A DNA stretch of 12,641 bases from JADJLQ01 sp034439915. Lineage in GTDB: Bacteria; Bacteroidota; Bacteroidia; Chitinophagales; Saprospiraceae. Below are positions 1 through 6,660 of the stretch, one piece after another (the stretch's first letter is position 1; each line of letters starts with the position of its first letter). The stretch lies in NCBI GenBank assembly GCA_034439915.1, contig JAWXBI010000248.1, positions 1 through 12,641 of the forward strand, written 5' to 3'. The notes beneath the pieces are model-generated. The model saw nothing but the letters and a program-made list of their open reading frames with translations, did not search any database and had not been told where the DNA came from. A program made the translations under genes and the position numbers.

Positions 1-3
1 AAA

Positions 4-744
4 TTACTCAGCAGGGGTATAATCCCCTGGTATCCGGAAAGGGGTGGACAAATGTTCCGCAGATTGAATCAGGGTAAATTTTAGTTTGGTTTCATGGACT
101 TCAGCAGGTTGTCTGATGTGTAGGTTTTGAATATAAGGAAACCAAAATCCTTCGGTAAGTTTATAATCGGTATAGTCCAGCTTAAGATCGGTATCCAGGT
201 GAGTTAGATTGAGTTTTTGAATCAACCTGGTCTGATCCGATATTTCATACCGTTTATTTAAAATCCCCGGTTGGCTGAGCAATATGGTTTGATCTTTTTT
301 TTCAAAGGCATATTCCATATCTGGATTTATAGTTGGAAATATCAAATCCTGAAGATCTCCCAGATTGGCTGGCACTTTATACTTATTTTTAATATCCTCA
401 ATACTGCCCCGCCAGTATGTGTTTTCCCATTCGTTGACCCAGAAAGCAGAGTCTTTCAGGATAATCCCTCTCAAAACCTCAATCCCCAACTTAGTGATGC
501 TGATCCATAAAATTGAATCTTTGCAGGACCGGATAGATGCGGTACCACTGGATAAAAATCCTCCCCCATCCAGCGCCACCTGGACTTTGGCCTGGATCCA
601 TTTGGATTGAATGCCTTTGGCATTTACCTCTGTGACCAGTGCGGTAGACGAGTTGACGGATCCCGTTGATTTGTTGGGGCCCGCTATTTTTCTGCTACAG
701 GCAACCAGCAAGGTTACAAACAAAACCAATAGTATATATCTCAT
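4..744 (-). CDS. DUF4292 family outer-membrane lipoprotein, LolA/LolB-like
   Basis: This is a 246-residue lipoprotein. Residues 1-16 form a hydrophobic signal peptide ending in the lipobox LVAC, so Cys16 would be acylated; Ser at +2 does not suggest inner-membrane retention, so an outer-membrane location is likely. The body is mostly beta-strand-like and carries the DUF4292 hallmark of a DSILWISI strand followed by LGIEVLRG and a second DSAFWVN strand. DUF4292 is a Bacteroidota family that I recall as related in fold to LolA/LolB lipoprotein carriers; the function is not established. I chose the ATG at 744-742, five bases after the stop of the upstream TPR gene. A TTG at 753-751 is in frame and overlaps that stop, but would only add three residues ahead of a normal signal peptide. 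The TAA stop lies at 6-4, so the gene is complete. It is clearly co-transcribed with the TPR gene. Confidence 0.85.
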   Translation of the reverse strand: MRYILLVLFVTLLVACSRKIAGPNKSTGSVNSSTALVTEVNAKGIQSKWIQAKVQVALDGGGFLSSGTASIRSCKDSILWISITKLGIEVLRGIILKDSAFWVNEWENTYWRGSIEDIKNKYKVPANLGDLQDLIFPTINPDMEYAFEKKDQTILLSQPGILNKRYEISDQTRLIQKLNLTHLDTDLKLDYTDYKLTEGFWFPYIQNLHIRQPAEVHETKLKFTLIQSAEHLSTPFRIPGDYTPAE

Positions 745-749
745 AGTAT

Positions 750-2453
750 TCAACTACCCCGTTCCAGGATTTTCTTTTTTATCCTTGATTGATCCGGATT
801 TAATTCCAAGGCTTTTTGCCAATACAAAACAGCCTGATCAAATTCCTTAAATTGGACGAGCAAGTCTCCGAACTGTTCCAATACATGACTGGAAGCAGAA
901 CCCCCATGTTTTAATGAAAATTCAAACCAGGGCCGTGCATCCGTATATTTTTTTTGTTTGACATAGATTAATGCCTGGGTATATTCCAAATCGTATTGAT
1001 CAGGAGCAAGTTTGATGGCTTGCTGAATGAGCTGTTGTGCTTTATCCAGCTGGGTACCGTGGTTGGCCAGCAGATAACTCTGCATATGCCTGGACTGGAC
1101 TGAATTGGGATTTGCTTCAAGTGCTTTGGCAAAGGATAGGTCGGCCTGGTTTTCCTGGTTATTCATCATCTCCGCTGCGCCTTTTAGTGCGTAAATTTTC
1201 TCCAGGTAGGTTTTATTTTCCCCGGCCATCAACACCACCTGGTTGAGGAAGTTTAAAGTCGAAGGGAATTGTTCATTTTTATAAAGAGCGAAAGCATAGT
1301 GCAGGGCTAAGACCGTATGATTTGGAAAAAGATCAAATGCTTTTTCTGCCTGGTTTAAAAACTGGGAAACGGGATCAAACTTTGAGCTCAGTATAAGGTA
1401 TTGGTCCCAAAGGGTTGCAATGCGGTCATTTAAACTGATGGCCGTTTTGTATTGTTCCAGAGCTGACCTGTATTGTCCTTTTTGATTCAGGACATCTCCG
1501 TAAAATGCATAGGGTTTGGCCTGATTAGGGTATTTATTCACCAGGACAGCGGCTTGTTGTTCCAATACATTCAACAATGGTTTATCCTGGCTGCTTATTG
1601 CTTTTTGAAGGTAGGGTATCAGTTCCAGGATTTTTACATCCAGGGAGATAGCGACATTCCCCATCAGGGAAGTAATAGACTCTACATATTTTGAATCCTG
1701 CCCGTTTTGACGGTAGGAAGAAGCCAGTGCCAGATTGGAAATTTCATCTTCCGGTGCAAACATCAGGATGGATTTATAAACATCCAGTGCTTTATTTTCT
1801 TTTAAACTTTTTTTGTAAAAACCAGCAAGGGCATGCATATATCTTATTTCCCTGGGAAAGGTTTGATTGAGTTTGATCAACTCTGCTTCGGCTTCTTTTG
1901 ATTTGTTGAGGGTTTCCAGGATTTGAACTTTGCGAAGGGTGGTGATTTCGTTTATCCCTTTTTCTTTTTCCAGCAGGTCCAACACTTTTATCGCTTCATC
2001 AAAGCGGTTTATCCTCATCAGGATGGAAGACCATTTATCGTAATACAATTCCTTTTTAGGGGACAAGGCCTGCAGTTTTTTGTAGACCCCTGCTTCCCCC
2101 GCATCATCCTGAATGGAATAAAAAATGTTAGCCTGAAGCTGCAGATAGAAAATATTATTGGGCTGGGGGGTTATGGCTTGTTTGATCGCATCAAGCGCTT
2201 CCGTTGGTTTTTTGGTCATCAAATAGGCATAGGCCAATTCATACCAAATCACATGGTTGCCCGGCTGTTTTTTGAGTATTTCTTTGTATTGATCGATGGC
2301 CAGGTCAAAACGCCCGATCATTTTATTGCGGGTGGCTTCAATAAAAGTGGATTCGGCCTGGACATCTGCTTCTGAAGTCTGGATGGTTTGCGCAAGGCTC
2401 CAATTGAGGTTTCCAGCGAGGAGGACAAATAGAATAAACCGGATCACGTTCAT
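750..2453 (-). CDS. Secreted tetratricopeptide-repeat protein
   Basis: A 567-residue protein with a Sec signal peptide (residues 1-21, cleavage probably after Ala21 in WSLAQ) followed almost entirely by TPR units from about residue 33 to the C-terminus. The units show the usual pattern: W/Y-x-x-L/A at position 4, G/A at 8, Y/F at 11, A at 20 and P at 32. Examples are GRFDLAIDQYKEILKKQPGN near residues 47-66 and the last unit, ending QKALELNPDQ. No enzymatic domain or membrane segment follows the signal peptide, so it is predicted to be a periplasmic protein-binding scaffold. The TGA stop (752-750) lies just before the DUF4292 lipoprotein start, so the two form an operon. An outer-membrane or lipoprotein-handling role is inferred from this pairing only. 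The ATG at 2453-2451 is well placed, about ten bases below a -7 element, leaving a very short leader. Confidence 0.87.
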   Translation of the reverse strand: MNVIRFILFVLLAGNLNWSLAQTIQTSEADVQAESTFIEATRNKMIGRFDLAIDQYKEILKKQPGNHVIWYELAYAYLMTKKPTEALDAIKQAITPQPNNIFYLQLQANIFYSIQDDAGEAGVYKKLQALSPKKELYYDKWSSILMRINRFDEAIKVLDLLEKEKGINEITTLRKVQILETLNKSKEAEAELIKLNQTFPREIRYMHALAGFYKKSLKENKALDVYKSILMFAPEDEISNLALASSYRQNGQDSKYVESITSLMGNVAISLDVKILELIPYLQKAISSQDKPLLNVLEQQAAVLVNKYPNQAKPYAFYGDVLNQKGQYRSALEQYKTAISLNDRIATLWDQYLILSSKFDPVSQFLNQAEKAFDLFPNHTVLALHYAFALYKNEQFPSTLNFLNQVVLMAGENKTYLEKIYALKGAAEMMNNQENQADLSFAKALEANPNSVQSRHMQSYLLANHGTQLDKAQQLIQQAIKLAPDQYDLEYTQALIYVKQKKYTDARPWFEFSLKHGGSASSHVLEQFGDLLVQFKEFDQAVLYWQKALELNPDQSRIKKKILERGS

Positions 2454-2459
2454 ACAGTG

Positions 2460-2490
2460 GGTGCAAAATTACGGTTTTAAACTTTGCACC
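2460..2490. repeat. Inverted repeat over the TPR-operon promoter
   Basis: GGTGCAAA (2460-2467) and its exact reverse complement TTTGCACC (2483-2490) flank 15 bases. The left arm covers the TTTG part of the -7 element, so a protein bound here could control transcription. This could be chance, because TTTG is itself constrained by the promoter. Confidence 0.45.
2464..2471 (-). promoter_or_regulatory. Bacteroidota -7 promoter element for the TPR-DUF4292 operon
   Basis: The minus strand reads TAATTTTG, a perfect TAnnTTTG match. It ends ten bases before the ATG, so transcription would begin only a few bases upstream of the start codon. No TTG sits at the expected -33 distance, so the promoter may be weak or regulated. 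Confidence 0.5.
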
Positions 2491-2503
2491 TGTTGGTCAA
2501 TCT

Positions 2504-2520
2504 TTTAAGACCATCTTAAA
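2504..2520. repeat. Perfect 7-bp stem with 3-base loop, upstream of the TPR-operon promoter
   Basis: TTTAAGA (2504-2510), CCA, TCTTAAA (2514-2520) form a perfect dyad. It lies downstream of pyk and upstream of the TPR promoter on the minus strand. It could be a weak hairpin ending pyk transcription, but it is AT-rich and has no following U-tract on either strand. It could equally be an operator. Confidence 0.35.
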
Positions 2521-2528
2521 TTAATAGT

Positions 2529-2588
2529 CAGTCCTCAGTCAGTCGTCAGTCGTCAGTCGTCAGTCCTCAGTCCTCACACCTCAGTCAT
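2529..2588. repeat. Imperfect 7-bp tandem repeat, about 8.5 copies
   Basis: Heptamers of the type CAGTCGT/CAGTCCT run head to tail: CAGTCCT, a partial CAGT, three CAGTCGT (2540-2560), two CAGTCCT (2561-2574), then degenerate CACACCT and CAGTCAT. The array sits between the pyk stop and the TPR promoter and is non-coding in this arrangement. Heptameric intergenic repeats are known in other phyla (for example the STRR families of cyanobacteria); no relationship is implied. Confidence 0.9.
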
Positions 2589-2596
2589 CGAGAGAC

Positions 2597-4036
2597 CTAT
2601 TCTACCAGAGAAATTTTCATCATATTGGTGCGGCCGATGACCTGGATTGGCACTGTTCCGGTATTGACCACGATATCTCCTTTGGTCACCAGGTTTTTAC
2701 TTTTCAGTGTGTGTAAGACTTTATTCATCAGATCATCCGTACTTACATCATCATAATGGTATTCAAAACACTGTACCCCCCAGACCAGGTTGAGCGTGCA
2801 CAACATATAATTTAAAGTCGAAAAAATAAATATTTCCGCCTGGGGGCGAAAACTTGAAATTTTAAATGCTGTAAACCCAGAAGTCGTCATCCCTATGATG
2901 GCTTTCGCTTCCAAATCAGCACAGGTTTTGACTGCATTGTAACAAAGTACATCGGCGAGAAATGTCTCTGAATCTTTACTGAGTTTGGGTAATCGGTTGA
3001 GATTGGGCTGATAGTGCCTTTCCGTTTCAGCAATTATTCTGGACATGGCTTCCACTACCCTAACCGGATGTTTACCCACCGAAGTTTCTGCGCTGAGCAT
3101 GACGGCATCCGCTCCGTCCAGTACGGCATTGGCCACATCCGTGACTTCTGCTCGGGTGGGACTGGGATTTTGTATCATACTCTCCATCATCTGAGTAGCT
3201 ACGATTACCGGTCGGCTTTGTTCGATGCATCGCCTTACAATTTCTTTTTGAATACCGGGCAATTTTTCAATGGGTACTTCCACTCCCAGGTCTCCACGGG
3301 CTACCATTACGGCATCGGTAGCCTGAATAACTTCATTGATATTTTTAAGCGCTTCCGGTTTTTCAATTTTTGCAATAATACGGGCTGGATGTTCTGCTTT
3401 TGCAAGACGGGCACGCAGATCGGTAATATCAACGGCTTTCCGCACAAATGATAAGGCAATCCAGTGAATGGGCTGACTGATTAAAAATTCCAGGTCGATC
3501 AGGTCTTTTTCCGTAAGGGAAGGAAGGGAGATCAGGGTATCAGGCAAATTGACCCCTTTGTTGGAGGATAAAACCCCACCGAACAACACTTTTAGCCGGA
3601 CAGTGGATTTTCGATCCGTCTCCAAAACCTCGAACATCAATTTTCCATCGTCCACCAATACTTTGTCGCCGGCTGCTACCTCCTGTGGAAATAATTCATA
3701 AGACATAAACACCCCTGCGGCTGTTCCTTCGCAAGGCTGATTGGTAAAAATGATCTCATCGTTGGTTTCCAGGACGAGGGCATTGTCTTTGATTTTGCCA
3801 ACACGAAGTTTTGGGCCCTGAAGATCAGCGAGGATACCCAGGTGAAATTCATATTCTTCATTTATCCGGGTAAGGTGCTGGATGACTTTCAAATGTGTTG
3901 CATGATCGGCGTGGGACATATTGAGCCGGAAAACATTAACACCGGCTTTGGCGAGAGCCAACAAGTTTTCAAAAGAATCAATGGCCGGGCCAACAGTAGC
4001 TATAATCTTGGTATTGAGGAGCGTAAATTCGCTCAT
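2597..4036 (-). CDS. pyk: Pyruvate kinase
   Basis: Pyruvate kinase transfers phosphate from phosphoenolpyruvate to ADP, giving pyruvate and ATP in the last step of glycolysis in the cytoplasm. The 479-residue length is normal. Visible signatures are the N-terminal KIIATVGPA and FRLNMSHAD (Arg37 and Asn39 of the active site), LADLQGPKLRVG near 69-80, the catalytic-lysine region IIAKIEKPEA (Lys223, with metal ligand Glu225), VARGDLGVE near 246-253, TQMMESM near 281-287 and DGADAVMLSAET near 307-318. Residues from about 345 on form the C-terminal allosteric-type domain; no additional phosphohistidine domain is present. The ATG at 4036-4034 is chosen because the conserved N-terminus begins eight residues later. 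The gene is monocistronic and divergent from acpP across 211 bases. I see no perfect TAnnTTTG upstream; the best is AAATTTTG (4072-4065), one mismatch. Confidence 0.97.
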   Translation of the reverse strand: MSEFTLLNTKIIATVGPAIDSFENLLALAKAGVNVFRLNMSHADHATHLKVIQHLTRINEEYEFHLGILADLQGPKLRVGKIKDNALVLETNDEIIFTNQPCEGTAAGVFMSYELFPQEVAAGDKVLVDDGKLMFEVLETDRKSTVRLKVLFGGVLSSNKGVNLPDTLISLPSLTEKDLIDLEFLISQPIHWIALSFVRKAVDITDLRARLAKAEHPARIIAKIEKPEALKNINEVIQATDAVMVARGDLGVEVPIEKLPGIQKEIVRRCIEQSRPVIVATQMMESMIQNPSPTRAEVTDVANAVLDGADAVMLSAETSVGKHPVRVVEAMSRIIAETERHYQPNLNRLPKLSKDSETFLADVLCYNAVKTCADLEAKAIIGMTTSGFTAFKISSFRPQAEIFIFSTLNYMLCTLNLVWGVQCFEYHYDDVSTDDLMNKVLHTLKSKNLVTKGDIVVNTGTVPIQVIGRTNMMKISLVE

Positions 4037-4118
4037 AATTTATAATTTTTGCGCATAGATACAGCAAAATTTCCGTTACAAGTTTAAAAGATAATTCAAT
4101 TTTATGAAACTTTTGACG

Positions 4119-4136
4119 GTGATTTGATATTATCAC
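4119..4136. repeat. GTGAT-N8-ATCAC dyad between pyk and acpP
   Basis: A perfect 5-bp inverted repeat (4119-4123 and 4132-4136) lies in the divergent spacer, about 85 bases upstream of pyk and 110 bases upstream of acpP. It looks like a regulator half-site pair but does not fit the CRP spacing (TGTGA-N6-TCACA) or the FNR spacing (TTGAT-N4-ATCAA). The rest of the 4037-4247 spacer is AT-rich, with a small GGAAG-GCAA-CTTCC hairpin at 4159-4172. Confidence 0.3.
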
Positions 4137-4215
4137 ATACGAAAATGAGTCTGTATCCGGAAGGCAACTTCCAGAGGCTTATTAAAAATAAATTTTATCA
4201 TCAAAATCTAAATTT

Positions 4216-4223
4216 TATTTTTG
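4216..4223 (+). promoter_or_regulatory. -7 promoter element for acpP
   Basis: TATTTTTG matches TAnnTTTG exactly and would start transcription near 4229-4231, giving a leader of about 18 bases. The -33 region is only T-rich (TTTT around 4193-4196), without a clear TTG. Confidence 0.6.
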
Positions 4224-4247
4224 CAGGAAATTTAAACCTTTTAACAA

Positions 4248-4487
4248 ATGGCAAGCATTGAAGAAAAAGTAAAAAAAATAATCGTTGATAAACTGGGTGT
4301 AGATGAAGCCGAAGTCACTACAGAAGCCAGTTTTACCAATGATTTAGGTGCAGATTCTCTAGATACCGTGGAGTTGATCATGGAATTTGAAAAGGAATTT
4401 GACATATCCATTCCGGATGAACAAGCCGAAAAAATCCAGACTGTGGGCCAGGCTATTACTTACCTGGATTCTCAAATCAATAAATAA
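4248..4487 (+). CDS. acpP: Acyl carrier protein
   Basis: A 79-residue acidic four-helix carrier protein that holds growing acyl chains on a 4'-phosphopantetheine arm during type II fatty acid synthesis. The attachment motif GADSLDTVELIM places the modified serine at Ser37, in the usual position, and the helix-II recognition residues after it (VELIMEFEKEF) are intact. Length and composition are typical of the housekeeping ACP rather than a polyketide or specialised carrier. It is preceded by its own promoter and followed by a strong terminator, so it can be made in excess over fabF, which begins 192 bases downstream. No Shine-Dalgarno is evident; the A-rich TTAACAA just before the ATG is usual for this phylum. 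Confidence 0.98.
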   Translation: MASIEEKVKKIIVDKLGVDEAEVTTEASFTNDLGADSLDTVELIMEFEKEFDISIPDEQAEKIQTVGQAITYLDSQINK

Positions 4488-4507
4488 TAAATTTATCCTT
4501 CGCAGCG

Positions 4508-4537
4508 AGTCCGCATGATGGCATGTGGACTTTTTTT
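4508..4537 (+). terminator. Rho-independent terminator after acpP
   Basis: AGTCCGCATG (4508-4517), a four-base ATGG loop, and CATGTGGACT (4522-4531) pair as a ten-base stem with one G-U wobble, running straight into a T-tract (4531-4537). It lies 20 bases after the acpP stop and upstream of the fabF promoter, so it separates acpP mRNA from fabF. Confidence 0.85.
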
Positions 4538-4639
4538 ATTTGTACCAGGCTGATATTTTTATTCCTCCAGTGATCTAAACTGATCGTTGGATTGAAATTT
4601 ACCTGATATTCAGTCGCTGGGCAAGCGCAGGAAGTTTTG

Positions 4640-4647
4640 TAATTTTG
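4640..4647 (+). promoter_or_regulatory. -7 promoter element for fabF-rnc
   Basis: TAATTTTG is a perfect TAnnTTTG match 32 bases before the fabF ATG, just downstream of the acpP terminator. The -33 position shows only CTGGGC, so the upstream box is poor. Confidence 0.5.
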
Positions 4648-4679
4648 TAAAGTATTTTATCCATCAATATTTTTAAAAT

Positions 4680-5921
4680 ATGAGGAGAGTTGTGGTTACT
4701 GGTATAGGGGCCGTTACACCTATAGGAAATAATATTGCAGACTATGCAGATAGCCTGAAGCGAGGCCAAAGTGGCAGTGCATCCATCACCCATTTTGATG
4801 CCAGCCTGTTTAAAACCAGATTTGCCTGTGAAGTAAAAGGTCTGAAAGTCGAGGACTTTATCGACCGCAAAGAATCCAAACGGATGGACCGGTTTAGCCA
4901 TTTTGCCATGATTGCCACCGCAGAAGCTATAAAAAACAGTGGCCTTGATCTGGAAACTATTGATTTGGACCGCGCAGGGGTTATCTGGGGGTCAGGCGTA
5001 GGAGGATTACAATCGCTGGAAAACGAAATCATTGAATTTGCCCGCGGTAACGGCACACCGCGATTTAATCCTTTTTTAATCCCCAGGATGATCTCGGACA
5101 TTGCTGCCGGCTATATATCTATCCGTTATGGGTTTCGGGGTACCAACTACAGCACGGTATCGGCATGTGCATCCAGCAACCATGCCATCCTCAATGCCAC
5201 CGATCAAATCCTTTACGGCAAAGCCGACGTGATGGTCACCGGAGGTTCTGAGGCGGCTATTATCCCTACCGGGGTGGGTGGTTTTAATGCGATGAAAGCG
5301 TTGTCCGAAAGAAATGACGATCCAAAGACTGCATCCAGGCCTTTTGACAAAGACCGGGACGGATTTGTACTTGGCGAAGGCGGCGGAGCATTAATTCTCG
5401 AAGAATATGAACACGCCGTAAAACGCGGGGCTCCTATCTATGCCGAGATTATCGGAGGCGGTGCCTCGGCCGATGCATATCATATCACTGCCCCGCATCC
5501 GGAAGGCCGGGGCGCACTTACTGTAATGCGGACGGCATTGCGGGACTCTCACCTGGCACCTGAATCCATTGATTATATCAACGTACACGGCACTTCCACA
5601 ACCCTGGGAGATATTTCAGAAATCAAAGCAATCCAAACCGTATTTGGTGATCATGCTTTCAAAATGAATATCAGTTCTACTAAGTCTATGACCGGTCACC
5701 TGCTCGGAGCTGCCGGAGCTATTGAAGCGATTGCCTGCATCCTCGCGATCGCCCATGATTTTATCCCTCCCACGATCAACCATTTTACCGATGATCCTGA
5801 CTTTGATACCAGGCTCAACCTCACCTTTAATGAAGCCCAACACCGGAAAATAAACATTGCCCTCAGCAATACCTTTGGGTTTGGTGGTCACAATACTTCC
5901 GTTATCTTTAAGAGAGTTTAA
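4680..5921 (+). CDS. fabF: Beta-ketoacyl-ACP synthase II
   Basis: This thiolase-fold condensing enzyme joins malonyl-ACP to an acyl-ACP with loss of CO2, extending the chain by two carbons. The 413-residue length is the family norm. All three catalytic residues are visible and even numbered as in E. coli FabF: Cys163 in STVSACASSNHA, His303 in NVHGTSTTLGD and His340 in SMTGHLLGAAGA. The glycine-rich C-terminus FGFGGHN is intact. It starts with MRRVVVTGIGAVTPIG, the standard N-terminus, from the ATG at 4680. Its stop lies ten bases before the chosen rnc start, so the two are surely co-transcribed. FabF rather than FabB is favoured by overall motif pattern and the acpP-fabF-rnc gene order, although one enzyme may do both jobs. 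Confidence 0.97.
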   Translation: MRRVVVTGIGAVTPIGNNIADYADSLKRGQSGSASITHFDASLFKTRFACEVKGLKVEDFIDRKESKRMDRFSHFAMIATAEAIKNSGLDLETIDLDRAGVIWGSGVGGLQSLENEIIEFARGNGTPRFNPFLIPRMISDIAAGYISIRYGFRGTNYSTVSACASSNHAILNATDQILYGKADVMVTGGSEAAIIPTGVGGFNAMKALSERNDDPKTASRPFDKDRDGFVLGEGGGALILEEYEHAVKRGAPIYAEIIGGGASADAYHITAPHPEGRGALTVMRTALRDSHLAPESIDYINVHGTSTTLGDISEIKAIQTVFGDHAFKMNISSTKSMTGHLLGAAGAIEAIACILAIAHDFIPPTINHFTDDPDFDTRLNLTFNEAQHRKINIALSNTFGFGGHNTSVIFKRV

Positions 5922-5931
5922 TCCGCTTATT

Positions 5932-6660
5932 GTGCTCCGCAAATTTTATAATTTTTACATATCCGACGACAAGGATTTTGCCAAACGCATTAAAAGCCTT
6001 ACCGGAATAACTCCTAAAAAACTCAGCCTTTACAAGCTCGCTTTTTACCATCGCAGTACGTTCAACGAACAATCTGAACTGGCTCAAAACAATGAAAGGC
6101 TCGAGTACCTCGGTGATGCCTTACTCAATAGCATTTCAGCGGAATATTTATACCACAAATACCCCGGGAGTGATGAAGGTTTTTTGACCAAAATGCGGTC
6201 TAAAATCGTCAAGCGTAAAACCTTAAATTTTATTGCAGATGCTATGGGACTGGATACGCTGCTGATGGAATTTAATAAAACGCATATATCCGTCTCTATG
6301 CTGGGCAATGCTTTGGAAGCCCTGATTGGCGCTATGTACCTGGAGTTGGGTTATGAACCTACCAAAAAATTTGTGGTGGTCCATTTGTTCAGAAAGTTTT
6401 TAGATATCCATGAACTGGAAATCAACGATGATAATTTTAAAAGCCGCTTGCTGGAATGGGGTCAAAAAAAAGGCCATGATGTCCAGTATAAAGTTTTATC
6501 CAAGTTTAAGATGGATCACCGTGACCGGTACCGGGTGGTAGTCACCGTCAACGGCGAAGAATTATCCACCGCGGAAGACTTTAATAAGAAAAATGCGGAA
6601 CAACAAGCTTCTGAACTGGCACTGGCCAAACTTGGAATCAAAGAAGTTACAGAGATTTGA
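5932..6660 (+). CDS. rnc: Ribonuclease III
   Basis: RNase III cuts double-stranded RNA and processes rRNA precursors and structured mRNAs. With the GTG start used here the protein is 242 residues: an N-terminal nuclease domain (about 20-155) and a C-terminal double-stranded-RNA-binding domain (about 168-237). The signature NNERLEYLGDALL supplies Glu55, Glu58 and Asp62, and GNALEALIGAMYLE supplies Glu129. The residue equivalent to the metal-ligand Asp114 of E. coli is Asn126. An ATG at 5857 is also in frame but lies inside fabF and adds a 25-residue tail not seen in the family. GTG at 5932 (MLRKFYNFYISDDKDF) gives a normal N-terminus and a ten-base gap after fabF; ATT at 5929 is a less likely alternative. 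The last 14 bases overlap the convergent dapA 3' end. Confidence 0.93.
   Translation: MLRKFYNFYISDDKDFAKRIKSLTGITPKKLSLYKLAFYHRSTFNEQSELAQNNERLEYLGDALLNSISAEYLYHKYPGSDEGFLTKMRSKIVKRKTLNFIADAMGLDTLLMEFNKTHISVSMLGNALEALIGAMYLELGYEPTKKFVVVHLFRKFLDIHELEINDDNFKSRLLEWGQKKGHDVQYKVLSKFKMDHRDRYRVVVTVNGEELSTAEDFNKKNAEQQASELALAKLGIKEVTEI

Noticed and set aside
1923..2375. 150-codon open frame on the plus strand within the TPR gene
   Set aside because: Its phenylalanine-rich composition is the reverse image of Lys/Glu codons of the TPR repeats; no start context or promoter is visible.
2529..2588. CRISPR array
   Set aside because: The units are 7 bp and contiguous, with no spacers and no cas genes nearby.
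3014..3451. 145-codon open frame on the plus strand inside pyk
   Set aside because: It is antisense to the conserved active-site region of pyruvate kinase, is rich in Phe, His, Tyr and Gly as expected of a shadow frame, and has no recognisable motif.
4119..4136. CRP or FNR binding site
   Set aside because: The half-sites are too far apart for CRP and three rather than four bases apart for FNR, so only an unnamed dyad is reported.
4742..5101. 119-codon minus-strand open frame inside fabF
   Set aside because: It is antisense to the well-conserved FabF core and has no independent support.
5857..5931. N-terminal extension of RNase III from an ATG inside fabF
   Set aside because: It translates the last fabF codons out of frame and adds a tail absent from the family; GTG at 5932 gives a normal length.
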